Source: Selenomonas sputigena ATCC 35185 (GTDB lineage Bacteria > Bacillota > Negativicutes > Selenomonadales > Selenomonadaceae). Taken from it: a DNA stretch of 64,000 nucleotides. Each line of letters starts with the position of its first letter. Positions within the stretch are counted from its first letter, which is position 1. The stretch lies in the NCBI RefSeq assembly GCF_000208405.1, contig NC_015437.1:1357501-1421500 (forward strand), written 5' to 3'. The translations under genes were made by a program, and so were the position numbers. The notes under the pieces are model-generated. The model worked only from the letters and a program-made list of their open reading frames with translations, was not told the DNA's origin and ran no database searches. Below are positions 1 to 8,664 of this stretch, piece by piece.

Positions 1-688
1 CGAGCATCTCTGCCGGAGCGAGTCCCAACTCCCTGTGCACGACGATGTTGAGCGCGGCGGCAGGCAGATGCTGCAGCTCCTCCGCCGTCTCGCCGCAGCC
101 GAGGACGGCGTTCACCTCATAGCCCGCCAAATGCAAAAGACGCAAAAGTTCTCGCGCGTCGTTCGCCCCGTTGCAGTAGCTAGCCGTCATGCCGAGAAGG
201 TTCACGCCATGCGGCTTCTCCTCCTTCTTCTCGGGCAGAAGCGCTTCGATTGCCGCACATGCAGCCTTGCTCCAGCCTGCGGCGAAGCTGCCCGCAAGGC
301 CGCTGCTGTCGACGGCGACGACAGGCGCTGCAATGCCCGCCGACCGCGCGATGGCGGCTACATCATCGCCGATCAGTCCTGCGGCGCAGCTGCTGACGAT
401 GGCCAAAAGGCGCGGCGGCTCAGCGATATAGGGCTGCAGGGCTTCCAGCAGATAGTCCTCCGCGCCGAAGACGATGGCATCGTTGTCGAGCTGCGTGCAG
501 CCTATGCGTCGCACGGCATCGCTCACGCCATGCTCGACGTGGCGCAGCGCGAAGTAATGGCACCACATGGGGCCGTTGACGATGACGGCGGCGTCTTGCC
601 AGGCGGCAAAAAATGCCATCGCGCCCGCGAGCGCACAGCTGTCCGTCCAAGCGCAGACATCATCGAAACGCCTTTCCTGCTCAGCCAT
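1..688 (-). CDS. Nitrogenase component 1-like protein (second copy), truncated by the window edge
   Basis: This is the 5' part of a NifD/NifK/BchN/BchB-fold protein; about 229 residues are visible and the frame is still open at base 1. Three cysteines sit where component-1 proteins bind an Fe-S cluster: C18 (SCALAGAM), C43 (NGPMWCHY) and C101 (SSCAAGLIGDD). The ATG at 688 overlaps the end of the preceding component-1 gene by 8 bp, which indicates translational coupling and suggests the two make a heteromeric pair reduced by the NifH-like protein. The rest of the protein cannot be seen, so any active-site cofactor ligands are unknown. Nitrogen fixation is unlikely because no nif biosynthesis genes are nearby. 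By context I infer reduction of a tetrapyrrole. Confidence 0.85.
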   Translation of the reverse strand, partial: MAEQERRFDDVCAWTDSCALAGAMAFFAAWQDAAVIVNGPMWCHYFALRHVEHGVSDAVRRIGCTQLDNDAIVFGAEDYLLEALQPYIAEPPRLLAIVSSCAAGLIGDDVAAIARSAGIAAPVVAVDSSGLAGSFAAGWSKAACAAIEALLPEKKEEKPHGVNLLGMTASYCNGANDARELLRLLHLAGYEVNAVLGCGETAEELQHLPAAALNIVVHRELGLAPAEML

Positions 689-1982
689 AGATCAGACCTC
701 CCCGGCTTTCGTGACGACAGACGATATGAACCATATCGCGCAGGAGCTTCTTTTCCATCGACCAGCCGACGGATGGCATGAGCGCGAGGAAGATCTGCCG
801 CAGCCTTGCGTCGGTAAGCTCGTGCGTCGTCAGGACGAAATCCGCCGCTTTGAAAAGCGCCTCCGCCTCGCGGCTTCCCTCATGGGCGATCGGCGCATCC
901 GTCAGACGCGCGACCTCTTCTTCCATGACCTCGCGCCGTCCGGGCAGGAACGAATCAAGGAGGACGACGCCCGCCAGTTCTACGCCCGCCTTCTTCAGAA
1001 GGCGCATGATGATCTTCGGCTGAAACCAGTCGAGGTCGCGCCCGATGGCGAATGTCACGCGCCTTTCTGCGAGGGTCGGCCGCACCTCGTCCACGGCGCG
1101 TTGAAACGCCGCTTCTTCCGCGCGAATCGCTTCTTCCGCTTCCCTTTCCCTGCCGCAAAGCCTGCCGACCGCACGCAGCCACTCCTTCGTTTCCTCCGAG
1201 CCGACCGCATAGACATCGGCAAGGTACGGCGTGCCGAAACGCTCATGAATGTGCCGCGCCAAGTCGACGAGAAGCGCCTGCTTCTCGTCGCTTCGCCGCC
1301 CGAGCACGATGAGAAGCTCCGCTGCCGGCACGACATCCATCTCAGACAGGGCGAGATACGACGGAAACTGCCCCTCGACGCGCAGGGAAAGAATCCCGAG
1401 CAAGCGGCACAATTCCTTCACGTACTCGCCGTGGACGCCGCCGCAGTCGCCGAGCAGCACGACGCTTCCCGCACGGCGCTCTGCCGGCTTCATGAAGCGA
1501 TCGACGAGCACGCGTGCAGCGTCAAGGTAGCCTGCATAATACTCGCCGTCAAGAAAGCCGTGCGCCGAGACGGCGCTGACGGGCAGGCCAAGCTCTTGCT
1601 CCATCTCCTCAGCCACGGCGCACGTATCGTCGCCGATGACGCCGCTCACACAGGAATTGGCGATAAATATCGCTTGCGGCTGATATTTTTCTGCGGCGAA
1701 GCGTATGCACTCGCGCAGACAATCCTCGCCGCCAAAAATCGCCTCTGCATCCGACAACGAGCTTGTCAGAAGCGGCACAGGCGAGAGGCGCACCTTCGTT
1801 CCCGCCGCACGAAGGCGATGGAAACTTCCCACATCCATGCCGTGGGCGATGTGAGCGCACGGACGCGGGCTGTGGAAGATGACGAGAGCGCCGCGCACGA
1901 AGGAAAGCGCACGCCAGACGCCCGGCATACTGCAGCTGCAATTCGTGCGGCGCATCACCACACGTTTCGCTTCAGTTCCCAT
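681..1982 (-). CDS. Nitrogenase component 1-like protein (first copy)
   Basis: A 433-residue component-1 family protein, a length close to BchN/BchB and NifD-like proteins. The Cys ligands expected for a cluster at the subunit interface are present: C15 or C17 (NCSCSMPG), C42 (SPRPCAHIA) and C111 ([11 protein letters not shown]). I chose the ATG at 1982, which overlaps the NifH-like stop by 11 bp; a longer in-frame start at 2012 would extend deep into the upstream gene. Family members accept electrons from a NifH-type ATPase and reduce N2, protochlorophyllide, chlorophyllide or Ni-sirohydrochlorin diamide. Which of these this resembles most cannot be decided by eye. It neighbours a CobN-like chelatase and CbiZ, which favours a tetrapyrrole substrate. 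Confidence 0.85.
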   Translation of the reverse strand: MGTEAKRVVMRRTNCSCSMPGVWRALSFVRGALVIFHSPRPCAHIAHGMDVGSFHRLRAAGTKVRLSPVPLLTSSLSDAEAIFGGEDCLRECIRFAAEKYQPQAIFIANSCVSGVIGDDTCAVAEEMEQELGLPVSAVSAHGFLDGEYYAGYLDAARVLVDRFMKPAERRAGSVVLLGDCGGVHGEYVKELCRLLGILSLRVEGQFPSYLALSEMDVVPAAELLIVLGRRSDEKQALLVDLARHIHERFGTPYLADVYAVGSEETKEWLRAVGRLCGREREAEEAIRAEEAAFQRAVDEVRPTLAERRVTFAIGRDLDWFQPKIIMRLLKKAGVELAGVVLLDSFLPGRREVMEEEVARLTDAPIAHEGSREAEALFKAADFVLTTHELTDARLRQIFLALMPSVGWSMEKKLLRDMVHIVCRHESRGGLIYG

Positions 1983-2784
1983 AGCTTTCCACCAGATCTT
2001 CCAACTCTTCAAACGCCATCGGCTTGGGGATGACTAGGTTTTTATTTCCCTCAATCGCCGCCGCAAGTTCTTCGTAAACCTTCGCCTGTGCGGAATCCGG
2101 CGCGTAGGCGATGAGCGTCTGCCGATGGATCTCCGCCTCGTGTACGGCGACAGAGCGCGGGATGTAGGCGATGAGCTTTGTGCCGAGGCGTGCGGCAAAG
2201 GCTTCCAAAAGCTCCTTCTCGCGTGTGACATCGCGCCCGTTGCCGATGATGCCGCCGAGCTTCACGACGCCTCGCGCAGCGAAGCGGCGCACGCCCTTGG
2301 CGATGTTGTTCGCCGCGTAGAGCGACATGAGCTCCCCCGAGGAAACGATGTAGATTTCCTCGGCATAGCCTTCTCGTATCGGCACGGCGAAGCCGCCGCA
2401 GACGACGTCGCCGAGTACATCGTAGATGGCGACATCGACATCGTCAAATGCATGGAGCGCCTTGAGCCTTTCGAGCGCCACGATGATGCCGCGCCCCGCG
2501 CAGCCGACGCCTGGCTCAGGGCCGCCCGCCTCAATGCAGCGCACACCGTTCCACCCCTCGTGCGCGATTTCTGCAAGAGAGAGCGCCGCGCCCTTCTTGC
2601 TGCGCTCTGCATCGAGCACAGTGAGCGGCGCGATACGCCCCAGGAGAAGCCGCGTCGAATCGTTCTTCGGGTCGCAGCCGATCTGACAGACCTTCTTTCC
2701 CCCGCGCGAAAACGCCGCCGATACATTGGCGGCAGTCGTCGATTTGCCGATGCCGCCCTTGCCGTAAAACGCAATCTTCTTCAA
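1972..2784 (-). CDS. NifH/BchL/CfbC-like ATP-dependent reductase
   Basis: A 270-residue homodimeric iron-protein homologue that would couple MgATP hydrolysis to electron transfer into the adjacent component-1 proteins. The P-loop GKGGIGKST lies at residues 8-16. The two cysteines that bridge a [4Fe-4S] cluster between subunits are C95 (VGCAGRG) and C129 (VVCGGFAVP). R98 matches the arginine ADP-ribosylated in classical NifH. The start appears to be TTG at 2784 behind a GGGGG ribosome binding site; no in-frame ATG precedes it. It lies 26 bp after a binding lipoprotein and overlaps the next gene. The cluster has NifH plus two component-1 genes without nifB, nifE or nifN, so a nitrogenase-like tetrapyrrole reductase is the better reading. 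Confidence 0.88.
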   Translation of the reverse strand: MKKIAFYGKGGIGKSTTAANVSAAFSRGGKKVCQIGCDPKNDSTRLLLGRIAPLTVLDAERSKKGAALSLAEIAHEGWNGVRCIEAGGPEPGVGCAGRGIIVALERLKALHAFDDVDVAIYDVLGDVVCGGFAVPIREGYAEEIYIVSSGELMSLYAANNIAKGVRRFAARGVVKLGGIIGNGRDVTREKELLEAFAARLGTKLIAYIPRSVAVHEAEIHRQTLIAYAPDSAQAKVYEELAAAIEGNKNLVIPKPMAFEELEDLVESYGN

Positions 2785-2810
2785 GCTTGCGGCCCCCTTT
2801 CTTTACATCT

Positions 2811-3812
2811 TTACTCCACCGCCGAGAGAAATTCCTGCCGTGACTGGCGAAAAGCGTCGCCGTAAAGAATCCATGCCGTTTCCTGCACGCCGAAGACGAT
2901 GTTCTGTGAAAGATTGTAGACGTAACGCGCCCACGGATGACCGATCTGCTTTTCCCGCACGGCTGTCATCTGCTGAAGAGACGGATCTTCCATGTACTGC
3001 CTGCCGTAATTCTCTTCACGCGTTTCCGCGTCCTCATAACTCGGCAAAAAAAGGTAGTCGGGATTCGCCGCGACGATCTGCTCCTTCGTCATCTCCTGCC
3101 CCATGCGGTTACCTGCGGCAGCCTTTGCATTGATCGACGCCGTATGGCTGCAAAGCTCATCGAAGGTGCAGCCGGCGCCGCCGTAGTTGGGCATGATGGA
3201 AATGAGCGCGATGCTCTTGTGCTTCTTTTCCTCGGGAACATCCTTCATCTTCTCTTCGATCTCCGCGAGCTTTTCCTCCATCTTCGCGATCAGTCGTTCG
3301 CCACGCTCCTTTTCATCGACGGCTGCTGCAAAGAGGCGGATGTTGGCATGGATGTCCTCCATAGTCGCCGCCGCGCGGCAGACGACGACCGGCACGCCAA
3401 GATCGCGCATGGCGTCGGCGTTTTCGCGCGAGAGCCACGGCGTGACGATGATGAGGTCGGGCGAGAGCGCGGCGACCTGCTCGACAGACGGACTGCGCGT
3501 GATGACCGTGGGAATTTTCCCGCGCACCCACGGCACATTCGTATGCTTCTCGTCCGCGAGCGAGTCATTGACTGCCGCCATGCGCTCCGGCTCGACAAGA
3601 CCGAGCATCATTTCGTCCGTGCCCGCGCTGATCGTCAAGATGCGCCGGGGCTTATGCGGAATCTCGACAACAGTTCCCTCCGCATCGGTCACACGGTACG
3701 CACTCGACGCCTCCTCCTTTTCGCCCATGCAGCCCGTCAGAAAGAGCGCAAAAAGGAGCACGGAGCATGCGACAACTGCGGCAAATCGCGGATACTTCTT
3801 TGTCTTATACAA
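2811..3812 (-). CDS. Substrate-binding lipoprotein, BtuF/FepB type (copy 1)
   Basis: A 333-residue periplasmic binding protein of the Peripla_BP_2 family, which binds cobalamin, haem or ferric siderophores for ABC importers. A signal peptide ends in the lipobox LTGC with C28 as lipid site. The domain opens with a PHKPRRILTIS segment and later shows YGGAGCTFDELC. The likely start is TTG at 3812, behind AGAGGG and overlapping the CobN-like stop by 8 bp; a longer ATG frame would run through the CobN-like gene. It is paralogous to the lipoproteins at 11689-12699 and 13772-14770. No ABC permease or ATPase is visible in the window. The ligand is unknown; the operon's B12 riboswitch points to a corrinoid. 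Confidence 0.85.
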   Translation of the reverse strand: MYKTKKYPRFAAVVACSVLLFALFLTGCMGEKEEASSAYRVTDAEGTVVEIPHKPRRILTISAGTDEMMLGLVEPERMAAVNDSLADEKHTNVPWVRGKIPTVITRSPSVEQVAALSPDLIIVTPWLSRENADAMRDLGVPVVVCRAAATMEDIHANIRLFAAAVDEKERGERLIAKMEEKLAEIEEKMKDVPEEKKHKSIALISIMPNYGGAGCTFDELCSHTASINAKAAAGNRMGQEMTKEQIVAANPDYLFLPSYEDAETREENYGRQYMEDPSLQQMTAVREKQIGHPWARYVYNLSQNIVFGVQETAWILYGDAFRQSRQEFLSAVE

Positions 3813-6800
3813 TTTGTTCCGCCCTCTCTTCCAAATCGCCCTCGATGGAGAGGAACAGCTCGCGCAATTCCTCCTTCGTCTCCTCACGCGCTTTCCACAA
3901 GCCGCGCTGCTCCGCCTCTAGCAGCGTTTCCGCCATGCGGTGCAGCGCCCAGGGGTTGACCTCCTGCAGCCACTCCTGCATCGACGCATCGAGCACATAC
4001 TTGCGCGCATATCCTTCGTACATCCAATCCTCCATGACGGCGCTCGTCGCATCCCATTGATAGCTGTGCGCGAGATAATTCGCAAGGTCGGAAGCTCCCT
4101 TGTAGCCATGCTCTTTCATGCCCTCGATGAATTTTGGATTCATCGCCTCGCCGCGGAACAGCCGCTCGGCTTCTGCGGCGACGGTGCGCACGACGATGCG
4201 CTGACGGTCGCTTGTATCGCCGCTGTAAGAGCGCGGCGCCTTGCCCGTGAGCGCACGCACGGTGGCGATCATGCCGCCGTGGTAGGCGTTATAATCGTCC
4301 GAGCTGAACATGTGCGTCTCGCGCGTGTCCTCGTTCTTGACCGTGACATCAAGCTCCTTCATGCGCCGCTGGAAAAGCTCGGGATCGTAGCCGCGCGCCA
4401 TGCCGTCCGCACCGTAAGCCGTGCCCGAAAAGCGCGTGTAGACAGCCGCAAGATCGTCGAGCGTCTGCCATGCCTTCGACTCCAAAAGGTCGCCGACGCC
4501 CGCGCCGTAAGCGCCCGGCGGGTCGCCGAAGATACGGCACGAGGCGCGTTCCCAAGCGAGAGTATGCTCTTCGCCCTGCTCTTCGAGCCATGCCGTGTCC
4601 GCGAGGATGTGCTTGCGCACGAAATTTTCATCTGCGCTCTCATCCTGCGCTGCTGCAAGCTTCACAGCCTCGTCGACCCAGCGGATGGCGTTCGGCACGG
4701 CATCGCGGAAGAGACCGCTGATGCGCGCCGTCACGTCGATGCGCGGCCGCTTGAGCTTGGCGAGAGGGATGACCTCAAGCCCGACGACGCGCTGCGACGG
4801 TCTCTGCCAGACGGGGCGCACGCCCATGAGGTAGAACAGCTCGGCTATGCACTGTCCATGACTGCGCATGTTTGAGCCTGCCCAGAAGACGATGCCGACC
4901 GCCTCTGGGTAGCGTCCCTCCTCGCTGATATACTGCTCGACGAGCGCATCGCCCAGTTCCTTGCCGTACTCCCACGCCGCGGGCGTCGGCAGACAGCGCG
5001 GATCGAGTCCGTAGAAGTTGCGTCCTGTCGGAAGGACGTCTGCGCCGTTCGTCGTCGGCGCTCCCGCCGGCCCCGGCTCGATGTATCCGCCCGAAAGGGC
5101 GCGGAGCGTGCCCGTCAGCTCCTCCTCCGTGCGCAGAAGGCGCGGCACGATCTTCTCCGTAACTTCGCCGAGCGCCGCCAGAAGTCCTTCCCTGCCTGCC
5201 GCACTGTACGAGGCGAACGGTTCCAAAGCCAACACTTCTCTCGCTGCCTGCGGCATGTAGGCGCGCGCGGCGATACGCACGAGAAGCAGGCGCATGACGT
5301 CTTCCATCGCATCGAGCTTTCTGCCGTACGTCATGCCGTCCTCCGTCATGCGTTCGCTGTGCTCCAAAAGCTCTTCGTAATCGTAGCCCTCTTCCTTGGC
5401 GATGAGACGCAGGAGTGACGGCTCGCCGCCATGCTCGACGCGCACGAGCGCGAGCACGAGATCCAAGAGTTTTTCAGCTTCCGGAACTTGCCCGAGGATA
5501 TGAAGTCCCGTGCGGATCTGCATGTTCTTGATGTCCGTCACATAATTGTGCAGAGCAGCGACATAGGCGTCGAAATCCTCGCCTTCCTCGATGGAATCCT
5601 CGAAATGGCAGAGCGCCGCCTTCTCGCGCACGATTTCTTGTACCACTGCCAGATTGTCAGGCTGAGCCGCACGGAAATGAACGTACTCGTCGAGCGCCTG
5701 CTCAAGCTCCTGCAGCTCGTCGAAAGCGCCCGCGAGCTGCATCGGCGGCGAAAGATGGCTGATGAGGCACGCTGCGCCGCGCCTTTTTGCCTGTATGCCC
5801 TCGCCGACAATCGTGATCCAGTAGGGATATACGTCGGGCAGATCACCGAGCGAGACGTCGGGATAGCATTCGTTCGAGAGCGCCGTGCTCTTGCCAGGCA
5901 GCCACTCCAAGGAGCCGTGCGTGCCGACGTGGACGACGGCGTCCGCCTGCCACAGATCGCGCAGCCAGTGATAAAAGCCGATGTAGTGATGCGTGGGCGC
6001 GGCGTCGGGCGAATGCAGCAGCTTGCCCGGATCCTCGCCGAAGCCGCGCAGCGGCTGCACCGTGAGAAAGATATTGCCGTTGAGCGTGCCGGGCACGAGC
6101 AGCGTGCCGTCGTAGTTGAACACCTCGCCCGGCGCTTCGCCCCAATCCTTCCTCAGATGTTCCTTGACCTTTTGCGGCAGCGCCTTGAAGAATCTTTCAT
6201 ACTGCGCCGCCGTAAGCTGTCCGTCGGCATTCTTTACCCGCTCTTCACTCATGAAGCGGCGGTCATTCGTCGCGTGATTCGTAAGAATATCCATGAGCTC
6301 TTGGCTGCTCTCCGGCACGAAATCGACGCGATAGCCCGCCTCACGCATTCTCGCGAGGAGGCGGCGCACGCTCTCTGGCGAGTCAAGCCCCGCCGCACTG
6401 CCGATATTCGCATTCGTCGGCGGATAGTTGTGAAAGACGATGGCTATCTTCTTCTCCTCGTTCGCCTTATGGCGCAGATTCGCCCACTTCTTCGCCTTTC
6501 GCGCCAGACGCTCCATACGCTCCTCAAGCGGCGCATAGCGAGGCGTTCCCGTCTCATCGAGCACCTTCGCCGCAATCGGCACGGCATGAAGGACGCCGTC
6601 GAACTCCGGCATACAGACGCTGAAGGACACCTCCATCGGGTCGAGTCCCGCAGGCGACCTTTCCCATTCTTCCTTGGGCGCAAGCACCGTATACGCTTCA
6701 AGAAGCGGCACGCCGAGCGCATAGAGATCTTCGATGCGCGTGCCGCCCGCCTTGATGGAAAACTTCATCGTCGTGATAATTGCGTCGACGACGGTCTCCC

Positions 6801-7497
6801 CTTCGCAGCAGAAGTATCGCTTCATGGCGTCGAAGAGCGTCGGCGACTCCACGCGCTCGTCGCGATAGGAATTGGAGAAGACCGCGACGGCATTGAGTCC
6901 CTGCGCCTCTATCGCACGAATCAATGCCGTGTGATAGGTGAAGTCCCCCGCGATCCATTCCGAACGATAGAAGATGACGCCGATCGTCCGCCGGCCGTCA
7001 CGGCAATGCGCGGCACGATATCCCTCAATGTCCTGGCAATCGCCATGCCAATCGGGATGGTATATGCCGTGCCAAGGCAGCGTGCGCGGCGGCTCCGGCT
7101 CAGCGGAAAGCCCGAACTTTTTGGCAAGATGCAGCAGAAAGTTTTTCATATTCTCCTCGCCGTCGTAGCGGAAATACTGCCAGGCGAGAGCGATTTCCTC
7201 TGCCGAGAAGCCATAGCTGACCTTGTCATGCTCGGCATTGTCCACGAGAATCAAATGCGGCGCACGGCTCTTCTGTAAAGTGCGCGACGCCTGCTGCAGG
7301 AAGGGATTGTCCAGCCCTGTGCCCATCCACAGGAACAGTGTGACATCGGCCTTCTCCTGCGCCTCGCGCCACGAATCCATGCCATCCGCTAGGCGGACAG
7401 CCATCGCCAGCGAGGGAACTGCCGACACGCACGCTTCCTGCACGCGATGGACGAGCGCAAAGACGCGCTGAATATTCGTATAGACTGCGATCTTCAT
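3805..7497 (-). CDS. cobN: CobN/BchH-like large chelatase subunit
   Basis: At 1230 residues this has the full length of the CobN/BchH family, the tetrapyrrole-binding subunit of cobaltochelatase or magnesium chelatase. The family hallmark HVGTHGSLEWLPGK lies near residue 520, and the FNYDGTLLVPGTLNGN and FWAGSNMRSHGQ segments are also typical. ATG at 7497 follows GAGGTG at good spacing. The protein would work with the ChlI- and ChlD-like AAA+ subunits of the same operon. Classical aerobic cobaltochelatase uses CobS/CobT; CobN with ChlI/ChlD is the alternative form known from comparative genomics. Some CobN-like proteins (HmuS of Bacteroidetes) act in haem iron removal, so demetallation is a real alternative to insertion. 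The symbol denotes the family, not a proven reaction. Confidence 0.9.
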   Translation of the reverse strand: MKIAVYTNIQRVFALVHRVQEACVSAVPSLAMAVRLADGMDSWREAQEKADVTLFLWMGTGLDNPFLQQASRTLQKSRAPHLILVDNAEHDKVSYGFSAEEIALAWQYFRYDGEENMKNFLLHLAKKFGLSAEPEPPRTLPWHGIYHPDWHGDCQDIEGYRAAHCRDGRRTIGVIFYRSEWIAGDFTYHTALIRAIEAQGLNAVAVFSNSYRDERVESPTLFDAMKRYFCCEGETVVDAIITTMKFSIKAGGTRIEDLYALGVPLLEAYTVLAPKEEWERSPAGLDPMEVSFSVCMPEFDGVLHAVPIAAKVLDETGTPRYAPLEERMERLARKAKKWANLRHKANEEKKIAIVFHNYPPTNANIGSAAGLDSPESVRRLLARMREAGYRVDFVPESSQELMDILTNHATNDRRFMSEERVKNADGQLTAAQYERFFKALPQKVKEHLRKDWGEAPGEVFNYDGTLLVPGTLNGNIFLTVQPLRGFGEDPGKLLHSPDAAPTHHYIGFYHWLRDLWQADAVVHVGTHGSLEWLPGKSTALSNECYPDVSLGDLPDVYPYWITIVGEGIQAKRRGAACLISHLSPPMQLAGAFDELQELEQALDEYVHFRAAQPDNLAVVQEIVREKAALCHFEDSIEEGEDFDAYVAALHNYVTDIKNMQIRTGLHILGQVPEAEKLLDLVLALVRVEHGGEPSLLRLIAKEEGYDYEELLEHSERMTEDGMTYGRKLDAMEDVMRLLLVRIAARAYMPQAAREVLALEPFASYSAAGREGLLAALGEVTEKIVPRLLRTEEELTGTLRALSGGYIEPGPAGAPTTNGADVLPTGRNFYGLDPRCLPTPAAWEYGKELGDALVEQYISEEGRYPEAVGIVFWAGSNMRSHGQCIAELFYLMGVRPVWQRPSQRVVGLEVIPLAKLKRPRIDVTARISGLFRDAVPNAIRWVDEAVKLAAAQDESADENFVRKHILADTAWLEEQGEEHTLAWERASCRIFGDPPGAYGAGVGDLLESKAWQTLDDLAAVYTRFSGTAYGADGMARGYDPELFQRRMKELDVTVKNEDTRETHMFSSDDYNAYHGGMIATVRALTGKAPRSYSGDTSDRQRIVVRTVAAEAERLFRGEAMNPKFIEGMKEHGYKGASDLANYLAHSYQWDATSAVMEDWMYEGYARKYVLDASMQEWLQEVNPWALHRMAETLLEAEQRGLWKAREETKEELRELFLSIEGDLEERAEQIV

Positions 7498-7524
7498 TTT
7501 GCTGCACCTCTCGTGTTCACTGCT

Positions 7525-8637
7525 TCATGCATCATCTGCATCCGTTTCCTCCGAAACTGCCCGAGCCGCACGCTCGACGACGGCACGCACGAGAAGCATC
7601 GCAAGGGACTCCATATAATCTTCCTGCATGAGCATGCCCTCCTGCGTCTTCAGGCGAAGCGCTGCCGCCATCTCTTTCAGCAGTTTTTCGGCTGCTTCCC
7701 AAGTCTCCTCCTTTTCCAGCAGTCCCCAAAGATGCTCATCATAGAGATGGATAAAGAGCACGCCCAAGGGGAAGAGCGCCGGCACAGCGGTCATTTTTTC
7801 CAAAGCTGCGATGAATTGCGCCTTGATTAAGGCATTTGCGCCCGCCTCTTCCTTATATCGCTGCCACAGCGCTTCTTCCGTGACGCCGAAGCGGCGCAGG
7901 CGGCGCAGCAGGTCGTGCTGCTGCGCGGGCGTAAGACCCGACTGCCTTTTGAGCGCTTCCTTGACTGCCGCCATGACGGCGAGACCGATGAGCTCGCCGA
8001 GCTTGGAATGTTTGCCCGCACCCTCGAAGAAGAGCGGCGATTCGCTGTTGGCGACGACGATCGTCTGATCCGTGCCCGAACCCGTGGCGAGTCCTGTGGA
8101 ATAGCGGCTCGGCGCCATGAGTTCCTGCAGCGCCGCCGTCTTCGCCTCCGTGCAGGTCACGAGAGCACGCGCAAGAATTCCGGGCGGCAGATCGGCGTCG
8201 ATGACGAGCATGATGTTGATCGTGCCGCATTTCTTCTCCGCCGTCTTGTAGTAAGACGCAGGATCGCCGACGCGCCCGCCGTTCGTTTCCACGCCGCCCG
8301 TTACGATCGCCGTCACGGTCAGTTCCTTGTAGCTTCGCGACACGATGGAGGCGTTTTCCATGTGCGCCGCCGTACCCATGCCCGAGGTCAATTCCGGTGC
8401 AAGACCGAGCCGCTCCGCCACGATCTTCATGCTCTCGACGTACGTCGGTGCAAAGGATTCGCAGGGCATTCCCGATCCCTGCGTCATATCGCGGTTGAAC
8501 ACCGCTTCGAAATCCTCATGGTAGCCGCCGTTGTAAAGCGAAGTGCTGAGTACCTTGCGCCGCCCGCTGAAAACCAAAACGATGCTCTTGTCATAGTGAT
8601 AAGCGACGTCGCCCGTCGTCAGTCTTGCCAATTCCAT
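7525..8637 (-). CDS. cbiZ: Adenosylcobinamide amidohydrolase (CbiZ family) with a C-terminal extension
   Basis: CbiZ cleaves the aminopropanol side chain of adenosylcobinamide, or attacks pseudo-B12, to give adenosylcobyric acid during corrinoid salvage. Family features are VTGGVETNGGR near residues 110-120, INIMLVIDADLP, CTEAKTAALQEL near 160 and GSGTDQTIVVAN near 190. The CbiZ core seems to end near residue 235. The remaining 130-140 residues are an alpha-helical extension I do not recognise; typical CbiZ proteins are near 220-240 residues. ATG at 8637 is preferred because GGAGGGG precedes it at good spacing; ATG at 8655 is also in frame. It lies 27 bp from both neighbours and gives the strongest functional link of the operon to corrinoids. 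Confidence 0.85.
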   Translation of the reverse strand: MELARLTTGDVAYHYDKSIVLVFSGRRKVLSTSLYNGGYHEDFEAVFNRDMTQGSGMPCESFAPTYVESMKIVAERLGLAPELTSGMGTAAHMENASIVSRSYKELTVTAIVTGGVETNGGRVGDPASYYKTAEKKCGTINIMLVIDADLPPGILARALVTCTEAKTAALQELMAPSRYSTGLATGSGTDQTIVVANSESPLFFEGAGKHSKLGELIGLAVMAAVKEALKRQSGLTPAQQHDLLRRLRRFGVTEEALWQRYKEEAGANALIKAQFIAALEKMTAVPALFPLGVLFIHLYDEHLWGLLEKEETWEAAEKLLKEMAAALRLKTQEGMLMQEDYMESLAMLLVRAVVERAARAVSEETDADDA

Positions 8638-8664
8638 CTGCTCTTGCCCCTCCATCACGCACCA

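Noticed and set aside
1-2784. A true nitrogen-fixation (nifHDK) cluster
   Set aside because: No nifB, nifE, nifN or molybdenum genes are near, the three genes sit at the end of a B12-controlled tetrapyrrole operon, and the component-1 proteins look like the simpler three-cysteine type.
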